A stretch of 64,000 nucleotides of DNA, from the NCBI RefSeq assembly GCF_000213575.1, contig NZ_GL892005.1, forward strand, positions 281,995 to 345,994. The letters run 5' to 3'. The notes under the pieces were generated by a model. That model was not told the origin of the DNA and did not search any database. It was given only the letters and a program-made list of their open reading frames with translations. The DNA comes from Dysgonomonas mossii DSM 22836 (GTDB taxonomy: Bacteria; Bacteroidota; Bacteroidia; Bacteroidales; Dysgonomonadaceae). Positions 25,493 through 34,359 of the stretch are shown in pieces; within the stretch, counting starts at the first letter, position 1, and every line of letters starts with the position of its first letter. Both the position numbers and the translations under genes were made by a program.

Positions 25493-27940
25493 TTACCTGT
25501 TTATAGTTTTCTTTATATTGTCTAAATCGAACAATACTCTTATGCCGAAATCCTGATATTTTGTTTTCTTGAATGATGCGAATACTCCCACATTAAGCAA
25601 CTTTGTGAAGTTTAGTGAGTAGCCCATCTCACTATATTTCATGTCGGCGGTGTACAAGCTTTTTAGATGTAGGCTTTCTGTAAACATTTTTCCTTGAAGA
25701 AATGGGAGTCGTTTAATTAATATATACTTGCTTTCGTAGTTGAAATTGGTTCTGATCCAATATCTATTTGTTGAAGCAATATAATTATCTAACAGCATAA
25801 AGGATGTGAATGGAGATTTCAGATTCACTGTTACATTCGATGTGTTGAAATGTTGATAATCCACAAAGTGTATTTTGTCTCTTTCTCCCAAAAAGCGACC
25901 TCCTTCGAGTTGGTAGTTGAAGTTGCTGAATTCACCTAGCTTTATTTGTTGCTTTATTCCTCCCGATAATTTTTGATATTGAGCATTGTTGGTTTGCCAT
26001 CCCGAGAATGCCTGCTCGTAATTAATGTAGAATGTAGGTGAAGCGTATCTCTCATATCGTTTAGCTCCATCTTTTATAGAGTAATAGGCGTAAGGGGTAT
26101 ACTCTATACCTAAGTTGAATGCTGTCTTGTCAAACCGGTCGTAAGGGTATATGTTAGGCATAATTTTACTTTTCTTACCCCAGGTGTAATCCGTATTATT
26201 TGATAATCCATGACGCCTGTCTATCTCCAGTCCTACAGATACAGATAATCCGTTCGAAATATCTATACTATTCGTTGCGGAAATAAAATCTTTTTGATAG
26301 AAGTAGTTGTAATTCTTTCCTCTGATTAATGAACTTGAAAAGTTATTGAAGCGATGAATGCCTTGTGGATTGAAATCTTCACTTGTGCTTCCTATAGAGA
26401 TGGTTAGGTTGCCTAATCTTAAAGGCGCATAAGTAAGATTTATATTCCCTCCACCTACCAATCTTTTTCTTGATAAGGCATAATATATATAAGGTGTGAG
26501 TTCTAGCCTGTTGTGTTTTCCGATATTACTCGTTAACCTGAACGACTGTCCCATCCATAGCCCATCTACAAAATTATACTCATAGATACTACCTTCGACT
26601 ATCCCATTGAATTTGATTTTCACCTTGCTGGAGTCATTTCCTATCTGACCTCCGTTTATTATATTCGAAAATGTCAGCTTTGGATTACGGTGCTTCTCTC
26701 TCGCCGAATCGAGATGTTGCTGTATGGAATCCCTTTTGATTAATGTTTTTATCTCCCGTTCTCCCAGAGGTATCGTTCTTATGTTAGCCCAATATGCTGC
26801 ATCACGCTTAGATGCCAAACTATCCGATCTTACTATATATAAGGAGTCTTGACGTCCGATTTCAAAGTTTCTTTTCTCTTTTTTGCTTTTTGTACCACTT
26901 ATTACCGATTCATTCGTTTTAATATTACTATAGGTTAGTGATGTGTAGTAGTTCATTGTAGCTTTAATTCCGAAGATGTCAATATCAGATGCTATCAAAT
27001 AAGTGATAGGCAGATATACATTTGGTGCCAATTCCTGAAACGAGATTGTATATGCTTGTTTTGCTCCGTATGGATTAGAACGAAGTTCCGCAGAATATAT
27101 ATGCCATGTATAATCTGCTATATATATGTAGCCTTCAAAAAGCGAAGGGTCTTTTAATTTGGGCTCTATTTTAATTTTATTTATTGTTAATCCATTCTCT
27201 TCTATAAACCCTTCGTATCTGAATTTGTAATAAGAAAATGCTTGAGGATGCAAGGGCGAAATGTATGAACCAATCTTCGGATTGTACAAGGAAGTGCTTA
27301 ATATTCCCATCGCGTCTTTCGAATCTATATTATCGGGAATACTGCTTGAGAACGCTTTTACTGTTTGTTCGTACTTGTCGGGTGCTGTAAAACGTATTTC
27401 GTTGAAGGATTCTTGTGTAAATAGCAACTCTTTAAAATCTGATAGTTTAACCCCCTCTTCTCTTTTTGCCATTCTATCGATCAATGACGAAACTTTAAGC
27501 AATTCAGCGTTTACCTTTATGTAGGCTTCGGCAGTATACTCTTTTACAGAAGCGGCATATAATGGTGCTTTTTCTATTGCTTTCCGCATAATAGGGTAGG
27601 CCGGGTCTTCCTGATTTGATACGGTAATTTCTTTCAGGTTGAAAGGTGTTTCATATAGTACTATATCTAATGTAGTTACTCTATCTGTACTGATATTGAT
27701 TTTTCGTACTTCGGGTTTAAACCCCAAACATTTATATTCAACTTCGTATTCTCCGTTGGGTATAGTCGTTTGATAGCTTCCTGTTTCGTTACATACCAAT
27801 CCTTGATTTACACCTTTTATATATACTGTGCTTCCATATAACGGTTCGCCGTTTGTGTCTGTAATTTTTCCTTTAAAGTTTTGTGCGTGCAAATGAATGG
27901 AGCAAAAAAAGGATAAAACCAAGGCAATATATAATCTCAT
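25493..27940 (-). CDS. DUF5686 outer-membrane protein with carboxypeptidase-regulatory-like domain, copy 2
   Basis: Paralogue of 7187-9559 with the same layout: signal peptide (RLYIALVLSFFCSIHLHAQ), CarboxypepD_reg-like domain (FKGKITDTNGEPLYGSTVYI, about residues 22-105), and a long beta-rich region ending in a barrel-like C-terminus. Shared words include FNFEG-like strands, SSKVKIKFNG and FLQGK. ATG at 27940 is chosen over 27964 since it puts the signal peptide first. Function unknown. Both copies stand as apparent single genes on the minus strand. Confidence 0.82.
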   Translation of the reverse strand: MRLYIALVLSFFCSIHLHAQNFKGKITDTNGEPLYGSTVYIKGVNQGLVCNETGSYQTTIPNGEYEVEYKCLGFKPEVRKINISTDRVTTLDIVLYETPFNLKEITVSNQEDPAYPIMRKAIEKAPLYAASVKEYTAEAYIKVNAELLKVSSLIDRMAKREEGVKLSDFKELLFTQESFNEIRFTAPDKYEQTVKAFSSSIPDNIDSKDAMGILSTSLYNPKIGSYISPLHPQAFSYYKFRYEGFIEENGLTINKIKIEPKLKDPSLFEGYIYIADYTWHIYSAELRSNPYGAKQAYTISFQELAPNVYLPITYLIASDIDIFGIKATMNYYTSLTYSNIKTNESVISGTKSKKEKRNFEIGRQDSLYIVRSDSLASKRDAAYWANIRTIPLGEREIKTLIKRDSIQQHLDSAREKHRNPKLTFSNIINGGQIGNDSSKVKIKFNGIVEGSIYEYNFVDGLWMGQSFRLTSNIGKHNRLELTPYIYYALSRKRLVGGGNINLTYAPLRLGNLTISIGSTSEDFNPQGIHRFNNFSSSLIRGKNYNYFYQKDFISATNSIDISNGLSVSVGLEIDRRHGLSNNTDYTWGKKSKIMPNIYPYDRFDKTAFNLGIEYTPYAYYSIKDGAKRYERYASPTFYINYEQAFSGWQTNNAQYQKLSGGIKQQIKLGEFSNFNYQLEGGRFLGERDKIHFVDYQHFNTSNVTVNLKSPFTSFMLLDNYIASTNRYWIRTNFNYESKYILIKRLPFLQGKMFTESLHLKSLYTADMKYSEMGYSLNFTKLLNVGVFASFKKTKYQDFGIRVLFDLDNIKKTINR

Positions 27941-28094
27941 TATTAGTTTATTATTTAGGGACACTTTTTAACATTCTCTACAAATATATCGGAAATATCG
28001 ATTTATTCTTTACTTATTTCCTGTTTTTATTCGATTTAATGTTACAAAGGAGTGACATTATTCTATATTCCCCTGTGAAATAAGATTATTTTAT

Positions 28095-28102
28095 TATTTT
28101 TG
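28095..28102 (+). promoter_or_regulatory. -7 box of aspartate kinase gene
   Basis: TATTTTTG, 33 nt before the start codon. No clear -33 element. Confidence 0.4.
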
Positions 28103-28135
28103 CGCTAAATTTTTTTCAAAATATTAAAGATTAAA

Positions 28136-29521
28136 ATGCTTACAGTTGAGAAAATTGGCGGAACCTCCATGTCGCAGTTTAAAGATGTGCTGGAGAACGT
28201 CATTGTAGGAAAGAGAAAGCCGGAAGAAATGTACAATCGGATATTTGTTGTATCCGCATATAATAATGTCACTAACTGGCTATTGGAACATAAAAAAACA
28301 GGAGAGCCCGGAGTATATGTCCAATTTCTCGAAAATGCAGATTATAGCATCGGATTAGATAGTCTGTGTCAAAGGCTTTTGCTTATAAATAAGGGTTTTG
28401 AAGAAATCGGCCTGAATCTATTAGAAGCAAGAGAATTTATTACCTTTCGCCTCAAACAGGCTAAAACAATGCTTCACAGTTTGAGCAAAGTTTTGGCTTC
28501 AGGGTACGTAAATGCCGAAGATATCTGTTTAGCCGCACGCGAAATTTTAGCTTCGATAGGAGAGGCACATTCAGCGTGGAATACTGTAAATATTTTGAAT
28601 AACAATGGTATCTCTGCTCGGTTTATCGATCTTTGCGGATTCAATGACTCTCTGCCTCTTACGATAGATGAGCGTATTCATAGAGCATTCAAAGGCGTTG
28701 ATTTCAGTAAGGATGTTTGTGTTGCTACCGGTTATACGAAAGGTACTGAGGGTATTATGCGTGCGTTCGATAGAGGTTATACAGAGGTTACTTTTAGCAA
28801 AATTGCCGTAGAAGTAAATGCTGACGAGGCTATTATCCATAAAGAATATCACTTATCAAGCGCCGATCCCAATATAGTAGGGGTGGATAAGGTAGTCCCT
28901 GTAGGACGAACAAATTTTATAGTGGCCGACCAGTTGGCTGATATTGGCATGGAGGCTATTCATCCGAAAGCGTCTAAGCCTTTGGAACTTGCAAATATAG
29001 ATATTCGTATCAAAAATACCTTTGAGCCGGAACACCCAGGTACATTGATCACAAAAGAATATGTGTCGGAAATACCGAAGATAGAGATTGTTTCAGGTAC
29101 AGATAAGGTATTAGCTGTAGAAATTCACGATCCAATGATGGTTGGAGAGGTTGGATTTGACTTGAGAATAATGCAGATATTTGCCAAATATAATGTGAGT
29201 TACATTCTCAAATCTACAAATGCAAACTCTATCACAATGGTGGTATGGGACAATTACAAATCACGCGAAATGATAACAGATCTGGAGACGACATTCTATC
29301 AGGTTATTGTAGAGCGTGTAGCCTTAGTGTGTGTGATGGGTACCAATATTGCACTGCCCGGATTCTTGTATAGAGCCTCGAAAGCTCTGTTTCAAAAAGG
29401 TATCAATGTCGAGAGTTTTGCTCAATCTCTACGGCAGGTGAATATGCAGTTTGTGATAAAAAGAGAATTTTATAAAGACGCGGTAATTGCACTGAATGAT
29501 GAACTGTGTATAGAGAAATAG
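28136..29521 (+). CDS. Aspartate kinase
   Basis: Phosphorylates aspartate in the first step to lysine, threonine and methionine. The 461-aa protein begins TVEKIGGTSMS, the EKIGGTS variant of the kinase motif (usually KFGGTS), also known from ectoine-cluster aspartokinases. The kinase domain occupies about residues 1-300, with a substrate-binding TGYTKGTEGIMRAFDRGYTEVTFSKIA-type region around 200. Two ACT domains (about 315-461) should give allosteric control. It is monofunctional, with no homoserine dehydrogenase domain. Confidence 0.9.
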   Translation: MLTVEKIGGTSMSQFKDVLENVIVGKRKPEEMYNRIFVVSAYNNVTNWLLEHKKTGEPGVYVQFLENADYSIGLDSLCQRLLLINKGFEEIGLNLLEAREFITFRLKQAKTMLHSLSKVLASGYVNAEDICLAAREILASIGEAHSAWNTVNILNNNGISARFIDLCGFNDSLPLTIDERIHRAFKGVDFSKDVCVATGYTKGTEGIMRAFDRGYTEVTFSKIAVEVNADEAIIHKEYHLSSADPNIVGVDKVVPVGRTNFIVADQLADIGMEAIHPKASKPLELANIDIRIKNTFEPEHPGTLITKEYVSEIPKIEIVSGTDKVLAVEIHDPMMVGEVGFDLRIMQIFAKYNVSYILKSTNANSITMVVWDNYKSREMITDLETTFYQVIVERVALVCVMGTNIALPGFLYRASKALFQKGINVESFAQSLRQVNMQFVIKREFYKDAVIALNDELCIEK

Positions 29522-29932
29522 GTTAATAAGGGTTTTTTTATATTTTTTTTATTGTGTGAATTGATTTTTAGTTCTATTTTTGTTAGCTGAAACTAGAGTG
29601 ATCGTTTAATACCTTGTGGGGCACTTAAATAAAAAAGAATATCCACAATTACAGATATATAGACCTTTGAATTTGCTTGAACATTCTCTATTACAAAAGT
29701 TGCTTTTATTGGAAAATAAAAAACTGATTTCACCGTTACATTTGATTAGAAGTGTGAATAAAAGTGCAATGTTAGATGCGAAATACTTAAAAAATCAAAA
29801 TAATAGTATATTTGCATCCTATAATAATTGACACTGTGTAATTTTATTGTTTTAAAATTAAGAAGACTATTGAAAATTAAAAAATATAAATTTAAAAATT
29901 GATTCACTAAACTTAAATTATTTATTATCATT
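29522..29932. other. Intergenic region before the TonB operon
   Basis: 411 bp without a convincing gene. A T-rich tract follows the aspartate kinase stop. A possible 71-codon frame (29616-29831) runs through the promoter and looks like noise. A -7 box for exbB lies at 29807-29814. The last 100 bases are A-rich leader. Confidence 0.6.
29807..29814 (+). promoter_or_regulatory. -7 box of exbB-tonB operon
   Basis: TATATTTG followed by GCAT matches TAnnTTTG; the leader would be about 110 nt. The -33 element is not obvious. Confidence 0.5.
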
Positions 29933-30754
29933 ATGGAAACTAAAAAACAACAACCAAAACAAAAACCAAGATCTAAAGGCGTTTCAGCTATGATAGTCGT
30001 TATTGGATGTGCGATTGTAGCTCACCTATTCTTCTACCTAGTTGCCGGGGATAAGGCTAACTTTGACGAAAAAGGTCATCCACTACCAGGCAATTCACTA
30101 GGTGCATTATTCCAAGGAGGATGGGTAATTCCTATCGTTATCACGCTGTTACTAACAACACTTACTCTTTCTGTAGAGAGATTCTTTGCATTGAACAGAG
30201 CTAGTGGAAAAGGAAGCACAGCTAAATTTGTGATGAACGCTAAAGCTAAGTTAGAAGCTGGTGACATCGCAGGTGCAACAAAGCTATGTGACGAACAAAA
30301 AGGATCTGTGGCTAATATATTAAAAGCAGGATTAATCAGATATGCAGATGTTGAAAAAATTGCTGACAAGAACAATGACGAAAAAGCAGCAATGATTCAA
30401 AAAGAATTGGAAGAAGCTACAACTCTTGAACTTCCATATCTACAACAAAACTTATCAGTTATCGCTACTATCTCTACTCTAGGTACTTTGATGGGACTAT
30501 TCGGAACAGTACTTGGTATGATCCGTTCGTTTGGTGCGATGGGTCAAGAAGGAGCTCCAGACTCTACAGCTCTTGCAGTAGGTATCTCTGAAGCACTTTA
30601 CAATACAGCTATGGGTATCGGTACTGGTGCTGCATCTATCATTTCTTATTCTTATTTCTCTGGAAAAGTTGAAGATATAACTAACGCTGTTGATGAAGTA
30701 GGTTTTGCTATCGGTCAAACTTATACTACTCTTCACGGAGGTCTATCTAAATAA
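29933..30754 (+). CDS. exbB: MotA/TolQ/ExbB proton-channel protein
   Basis: Inner-membrane proton channel that powers TonB. The 273-aa protein has three membrane regions: about residues 18-40 and 60-85, then a cytoplasmic stretch, then a long hairpin at about 170-250. The conserved TolQ/ExbB block is present (LPYLQQNLSVIATISTLGTLMGLFGTVLGM-type region around 165, with the GTVxGM signature). It heads the operon exbB, exbD, exbD, tonB, small membrane protein, PstS-like, TPR. A 7-bp hairpin lies just after it. Confidence 0.93.
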   Translation: METKKQQPKQKPRSKGVSAMIVVIGCAIVAHLFFYLVAGDKANFDEKGHPLPGNSLGALFQGGWVIPIVITLLLTTLTLSVERFFALNRASGKGSTAKFVMNAKAKLEAGDIAGATKLCDEQKGSVANILKAGLIRYADVEKIADKNNDEKAAMIQKELEEATTLELPYLQQNLSVIATISTLGTLMGLFGTVLGMIRSFGAMGQEGAPDSTALAVGISEALYNTAMGIGTGAASIISYSYFSGKVEDITNAVDEVGFAIGQTYTTLHGGLSK

Positions 30755-30779
30755 TTAACAATTTTTTTCAGAACAATTT

Positions 30780-30802
30780 GTGGAATTCATATAAGATTCC
30801 AC
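30780..30802 (+). other. Intercistronic hairpin between exbB and exbD
   Basis: GTGGAAT, 9-nt loop, ATTCCAC: a perfect 7-bp stem in the 70-nt gap. It has no T-run after it. It may stabilise the exbB part of the mRNA or cause partial termination, giving more ExbB than ExbD. Confidence 0.45.
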
Positions 30803-30824
30803 TCTAATAAGTAAAAGTAAGAAA

Positions 30825-31436
30825 ATGGGAAAGACAAAAGTAAAAAAACAGAGCACATTCATCGACATGACGGCGATGAGTGACGTTACTGTACTCTTGC
30901 TCACATTCTTTATGCTTACTGCTACCTTCTTACCAAAAGAACCGGTACAGGTAATGACTCCACAGTCAGTATCTGAGGTGAAAGTGCCTGAATATAATGT
31001 GTTGAATATATTGATAGATCCGCAAGGAAAGGTATTCTTGAATATAGACAGACCGGAAAATAAAAAGGCGATATTGGAAAAGATGGGGCAAGATTATGGT
31101 ATTACATTCACCGATAAGCAGATTAGATCTTTCATAGAACAAACACACATTGGTGTGCCTATGAACAGAATGGCTGCTTTCCTTGATATGCCATTGAGCA
31201 CTCAGGATAGTGAGATAAAGAAGTGGGGTGTGCCATCCGACAGTGTTAACGATCAGTTTTCACGTTGGGTACAACATGCACGCGAAATTGGAGGCGATGA
31301 TATGGGTATTGCTATCAAAGCAGACCAGTCAACAGCTTATCCATTGGTGGATAAGGTATTGAAAAGTCTTGTGAAGATGAAAGAAAACCGTTATAGCCTC
31401 ATAACATCTCTAAGGGGAATGCCGGAAGGCGTATAA
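30825..31436 (+). CDS. exbD: ExbD/TolR biopolymer-transport protein, first copy
   Basis: Partner of ExbB in the TonB motor. 203 aa with one N-terminal membrane helix (about residues 17-37: SDVTVLLLTFFMLTATFLP), in which the key Asp of the family (FIDMTAMSDV) is present, and a periplasmic domain. The domain is larger than in E. coli ExbD (141 aa), as usual for Bacteroidetes. Second of seven operon genes. Confidence 0.9.
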   Translation: MGKTKVKKQSTFIDMTAMSDVTVLLLTFFMLTATFLPKEPVQVMTPQSVSEVKVPEYNVLNILIDPQGKVFLNIDRPENKKAILEKMGQDYGITFTDKQIRSFIEQTHIGVPMNRMAAFLDMPLSTQDSEIKKWGVPSDSVNDQFSRWVQHAREIGGDDMGIAIKADQSTAYPLVDKVLKSLVKMKENRYSLITSLRGMPEGV

Positions 31437-31469
31437 AACATGATTTAAACATTAAAAAAAGAAAAAATT

Positions 31470-32132
31470 ATGGCAGAAGTACAACAGTCCGGTGGTGGAG
31501 AAGAGAAAAAAGGTAAACCCAAGAAACAGACCCTGAGAGTAGACTTTACTCCGATGGTGGATATGAACATGCTCTTGATTACATTCTTCATGTTCTGTAC
31601 AACATTGAGTAAACCGCAAATCATGGATATTGCGATGCCTACGGATCAGAAACTTACTGAAGAGGATGAAGTGAAGGTCAAGGAGTCTAAAGCTATTACT
31701 TTGATTCTAGGAGAAGACAATAAAGTATATTACTATACAGGTATACCTAATTATAGTGATTATACAACCTTGAAAGAAACTGATTATTCCCCTGAAGGAC
31801 TTCGTAAAATATTACTGGAACGCAATGCCCCTATTGTAGCAAAGATGAGGGAATTGAGACAGGAAAAATTTGAGAAGAAGAATAAAATGTCAGAGGAAGA
31901 ATTTAAGACAAGATCAAAAGAAATAAAAGATGACAAGGATGGACAAGTAGTGGTTATTAAACCTACATCCGAAGCTAGTTATAAAAATCTTGTTGATGCT
32001 CTTGATGAAATGCAGATTTGCAGTATTGCAAAATATGCAATTGTGGATATGACTGAGGGTGACCAATTCTTGCTTGAGAACCTGAAAAGTAAAGGGGCTT
32101 ATGGCGCTAGTGCTGCACCACCAAAAAATTAA
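31470..32132 (+). CDS. exbD: ExbD/TolR biopolymer-transport protein, second copy
   Basis: Second ExbD, 220 aa. A basic N-terminus is followed by RVDFTPMVDMNMLLITFFMFC, the membrane helix with the conserved Asp (MVDMN). The periplasmic part has a Lys/Glu-rich insert (about residues 125-160) that is likely a helical spacer. Two different ExbD proteins with one ExbB are common in this phylum and may form a mixed motor complex. Confidence 0.9.
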   Translation: MAEVQQSGGGEEKKGKPKKQTLRVDFTPMVDMNMLLITFFMFCTTLSKPQIMDIAMPTDQKLTEEDEVKVKESKAITLILGEDNKVYYYTGIPNYSDYTTLKETDYSPEGLRKILLERNAPIVAKMRELRQEKFEKKNKMSEEEFKTRSKEIKDDKDGQVVVIKPTSEASYKNLVDALDEMQICSIAKYAIVDMTEGDQFLLENLKSKGAYGASAAPPKN

Positions 32133-32156
32133 TCACATTAAGAAAGGAGTAAAATT

Positions 32157-32993
32157 ATGGGAAAAGATATAAAATTGAATTCCTCCGAATGGTGTGATGT
32201 AGTTTTTGAAGGTAAGAATAAAAACTATGGAGCTTACAAGCTACGTCAATCATCATCGAAGAGACATATCGTTGCGTTTTTAGTAATCCTTGCTGTTGCA
32301 ATATTTGTGTCGGCTTTACCGAGTCTGGTATCAGTGGTAAAGAATCTAACACAAGGCAATACTGGACCAATGGAAGACACTTTCGAGTTATCTAATATTC
32401 CGGTAGAACAAGAAATTCCGGAAGAGAATAAGATTAAACAAGAAACTGCTCCGCCGCCTCCACCGTTGAAAACAACAGTGAAGTTTGTGCCTCCTAAGAT
32501 TGCAAAAGACGATGAGGTGCGTGACGATCAGCAAATGAAGTCACAGGATGAAATTCAGGAAACTAAAATCCAAATTTCGGTGGCTGACGTGAAAGGTACA
32601 AATGATAAGACAGGTGTCGATATCGCTGAGTTGAGAGAACACAAGGTGATAGTAGAAGAAAAACCTGCCGTTGAAAAACCTTTCGTTACTGTAGAACAGA
32701 TGCCTACTTTCCCGGGAGGAGAGATGGAAATGCAAAAGTATATTGCTTCCAACCTCAAATATCCGGTAGTGGCTCAAGAATCAGGTATTCAAGGACGTGT
32801 AACAGTGCGTTTCGTTGTTTCTAAAACTGGAGCAATTGAAGATGTAAACGTAATTCGTGGTATCGACCCATCGTGCGACAAAGAAGCTGTACGTGTGGTT
32901 AAATCGATGCCGAAATGGATACCGGGAAAACAAAATGGATTGAATGTACCTGTGTACTTTACTCTCCCTATCGTATTCCGTTTGAAACAGTAA
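32157..32993 (+). CDS. tonB: Energy transducer TonB
   Basis: Links the ExbBD motor to TonB-dependent outer-membrane transporters such as SusC proteins. 278 aa: cytoplasmic N-terminus with the KNKNYGAYKLR block (about residues 19-29), membrane helix (about 38-58), a Pro-rich periplasmic stretch (APPPPPLK), and a TonB C-terminal domain (about 195-278) containing PTFPGGEMEMQKYIASNLKYP and YFTLPIVFRLKQ at the end. An AAGGAG lies before the start, a visible Shine-Dalgarno-like site that is rare here. Confidence 0.93.
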   Translation: MGKDIKLNSSEWCDVVFEGKNKNYGAYKLRQSSSKRHIVAFLVILAVAIFVSALPSLVSVVKNLTQGNTGPMEDTFELSNIPVEQEIPEENKIKQETAPPPPPLKTTVKFVPPKIAKDDEVRDDQQMKSQDEIQETKIQISVADVKGTNDKTGVDIAELREHKVIVEEKPAVEKPFVTVEQMPTFPGGEMEMQKYIASNLKYPVVAQESGIQGRVTVRFVVSKTGAIEDVNVIRGIDPSCDKEAVRVVKSMPKWIPGKQNGLNVPVYFTLPIVFRLKQ

Positions 32994-33062
32994 AAGTGAA
33001 TATCTATTGAGATTTTTATAAAAAATTGTAAATAAGACTTAGTAAAGAAGAGAAGTTGGAGT

Positions 33063-33299
33063 ATGAAAGACACATCTTCTCTTCTTTTTCCAATAAAAAA
33101 AGGTATGAAAGAAGGAAAAAAAATATCGGGAAAAGCAATATTTGGTATATTTATGGTATTGTTTTATCTATGTGTGTCAGTTTTGATGGTATTTACCCCT
33201 ATTTTTGAGAATGTACATATCTTGCTTCGCGTGGCCATGGGTGTGCTGTTGTTTTTGTACGGCATATTCAGAGGATACCGTGCATGGAAACAATTTTAA
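33063..33299 (+). CDS. Small two-helix membrane protein in TonB operon
   Basis: 78 aa, function unknown. Two predicted membrane helices: IFGIFMVLFYLCVSVLMVF (about residues 27-45) and VAMGVLLFLYGIFRGYRAW (about 57-75), with a basic N-terminus. A start at 33105 (MKEGKK) is also possible and would give 64 aa. It sits between tonB and the PstS-like gene, 21 nt before the latter's ATG. Confidence 0.7.
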   Translation: MKDTSSLLFPIKKGMKEGKKISGKAIFGIFMVLFYLCVSVLMVFTPIFENVHILLRVAMGVLLFLYGIFRGYRAWKQF

Positions 33300-33320
33300 A
33301 TGAATTATCTGTTTTTTGTT

Positions 33321-34304
33321 ATGAAAAATCTTAGTCTTATTGTATGTATTTTTGCTTTTATCTTTCTCTTTTCTTGTAGCGACCAGAGGAAGATAACACG
33401 AACAGATACGCCCACAAGTGGTATAGCTGAGATAGCTGTTGATGAATGCTTTGCTCCTGTGATACAAGAACAGGTTGATGTTTTTGGAGCTTTAAATCAC
33501 GAAGCATTGGTTATTCCGATATTTACCAGTGAAAATGAAGCATTCAATTTATTTATGAAAGATAGCTTGCGTGTAATAATTGCTACACGACAACTTACTG
33601 CAAACGAAACACAAATTGTAAAAGAACGCAAACAAGCACCACGTACACAGAGGCTTGCTATTGATGGTATTGCCCTTATTGTAAACAAAGAAAATATGGA
33701 CACTTTGATAACAGTGTCTGATATTAAAAAAATAATGACAGGTCAGATTAAGGATTGGAAGGAGATAAATCCAAAATCTAAACTGGGTGAAATATCGGTT
33801 GTATTCGATAGCCCTAATTCCAGTACTGTCAGATTTATAAAAGATTCAATCTGCGGTGGAGAACCTCTCAGTCGGAATGTAAAAGCGAGGTCGGCAGACA
33901 GCGTTAAAAATGTCAATCTGCAAGAGCGTACACCCAATCAGCAAGTGATAGATTATGTTGCTGCTGTTCCTAATGCAATCGGTATTATTGGTGTCAATTG
34001 GATCAGCAATCCATCCGATCCTAAAAATTTAAGCTTTATTAATAGTATAAATGTTATGTCGGTAAGCTCTGAAGACAAAGCCACTGAGGAAAACAGTTTT
34101 AAACCTTTTGCCGCATATTTAGTCTTAAAAAAATACCCGCTGACGAGAGATATTTTTATTATAATCTCAGATGTCAAAGGTGGATTACCTTCAGGTTTTG
34201 TTACCTTTGCTGCAGGAGAGAAAGGACAACGTATTATACTCAAGGCCGGGCTTTATCCCGCAAATGTACCTACCAGACTGGTAAGAGCAAACCCAACATT
34301 TTAG
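33321..34304 (+). CDS. PstS-like substrate-binding lipoprotein in TonB operon
   Basis: A 327-aa periplasmic binding protein of the PstS type, anchored by a lipobox (IFLFSC). It contains the PstS-like pattern DGIALIVNKENMD, KKIMTGQIKDWKEINP, FDSPNSSTVRFIKD and the C-terminal block PSGFVTFAAGEKGQRIILKAGL. No Pst permease or ATPase gene is nearby, and its setting in a TonB operon suggests it is not a normal phosphate-transport receptor. The upstream in-frame start at 33300 is unlikely because it delays the signal peptide. Confidence 0.82.
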   Translation: MKNLSLIVCIFAFIFLFSCSDQRKITRTDTPTSGIAEIAVDECFAPVIQEQVDVFGALNHEALVIPIFTSENEAFNLFMKDSLRVIIATRQLTANETQIVKERKQAPRTQRLAIDGIALIVNKENMDTLITVSDIKKIMTGQIKDWKEINPKSKLGEISVVFDSPNSSTVRFIKDSICGGEPLSRNVKARSADSVKNVNLQERTPNQQVIDYVAAVPNAIGIIGVNWISNPSDPKNLSFINSINVMSVSSEDKATEENSFKPFAAYLVLKKYPLTRDIFIIISDVKGGLPSGFVTFAAGEKGQRIILKAGLYPANVPTRLVRANPTF

Positions 34305-34359
34305 GATAGGCCTGATATCTGTCACATATAAATAAATATTAATAAAAATAGTATAGAAG

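Noticed and set aside
29616-29831. 71-codon plus-strand frame before exbB
   Set aside because: It runs through the -7 box at 29807, has no family likeness, and its composition looks like intergenic DNA.
33321-34304. Phosphate-transport receptor PstS
   Set aside because: No pstABC genes nearby and the gene is embedded in a TonB operon; kept as PstS-like only.
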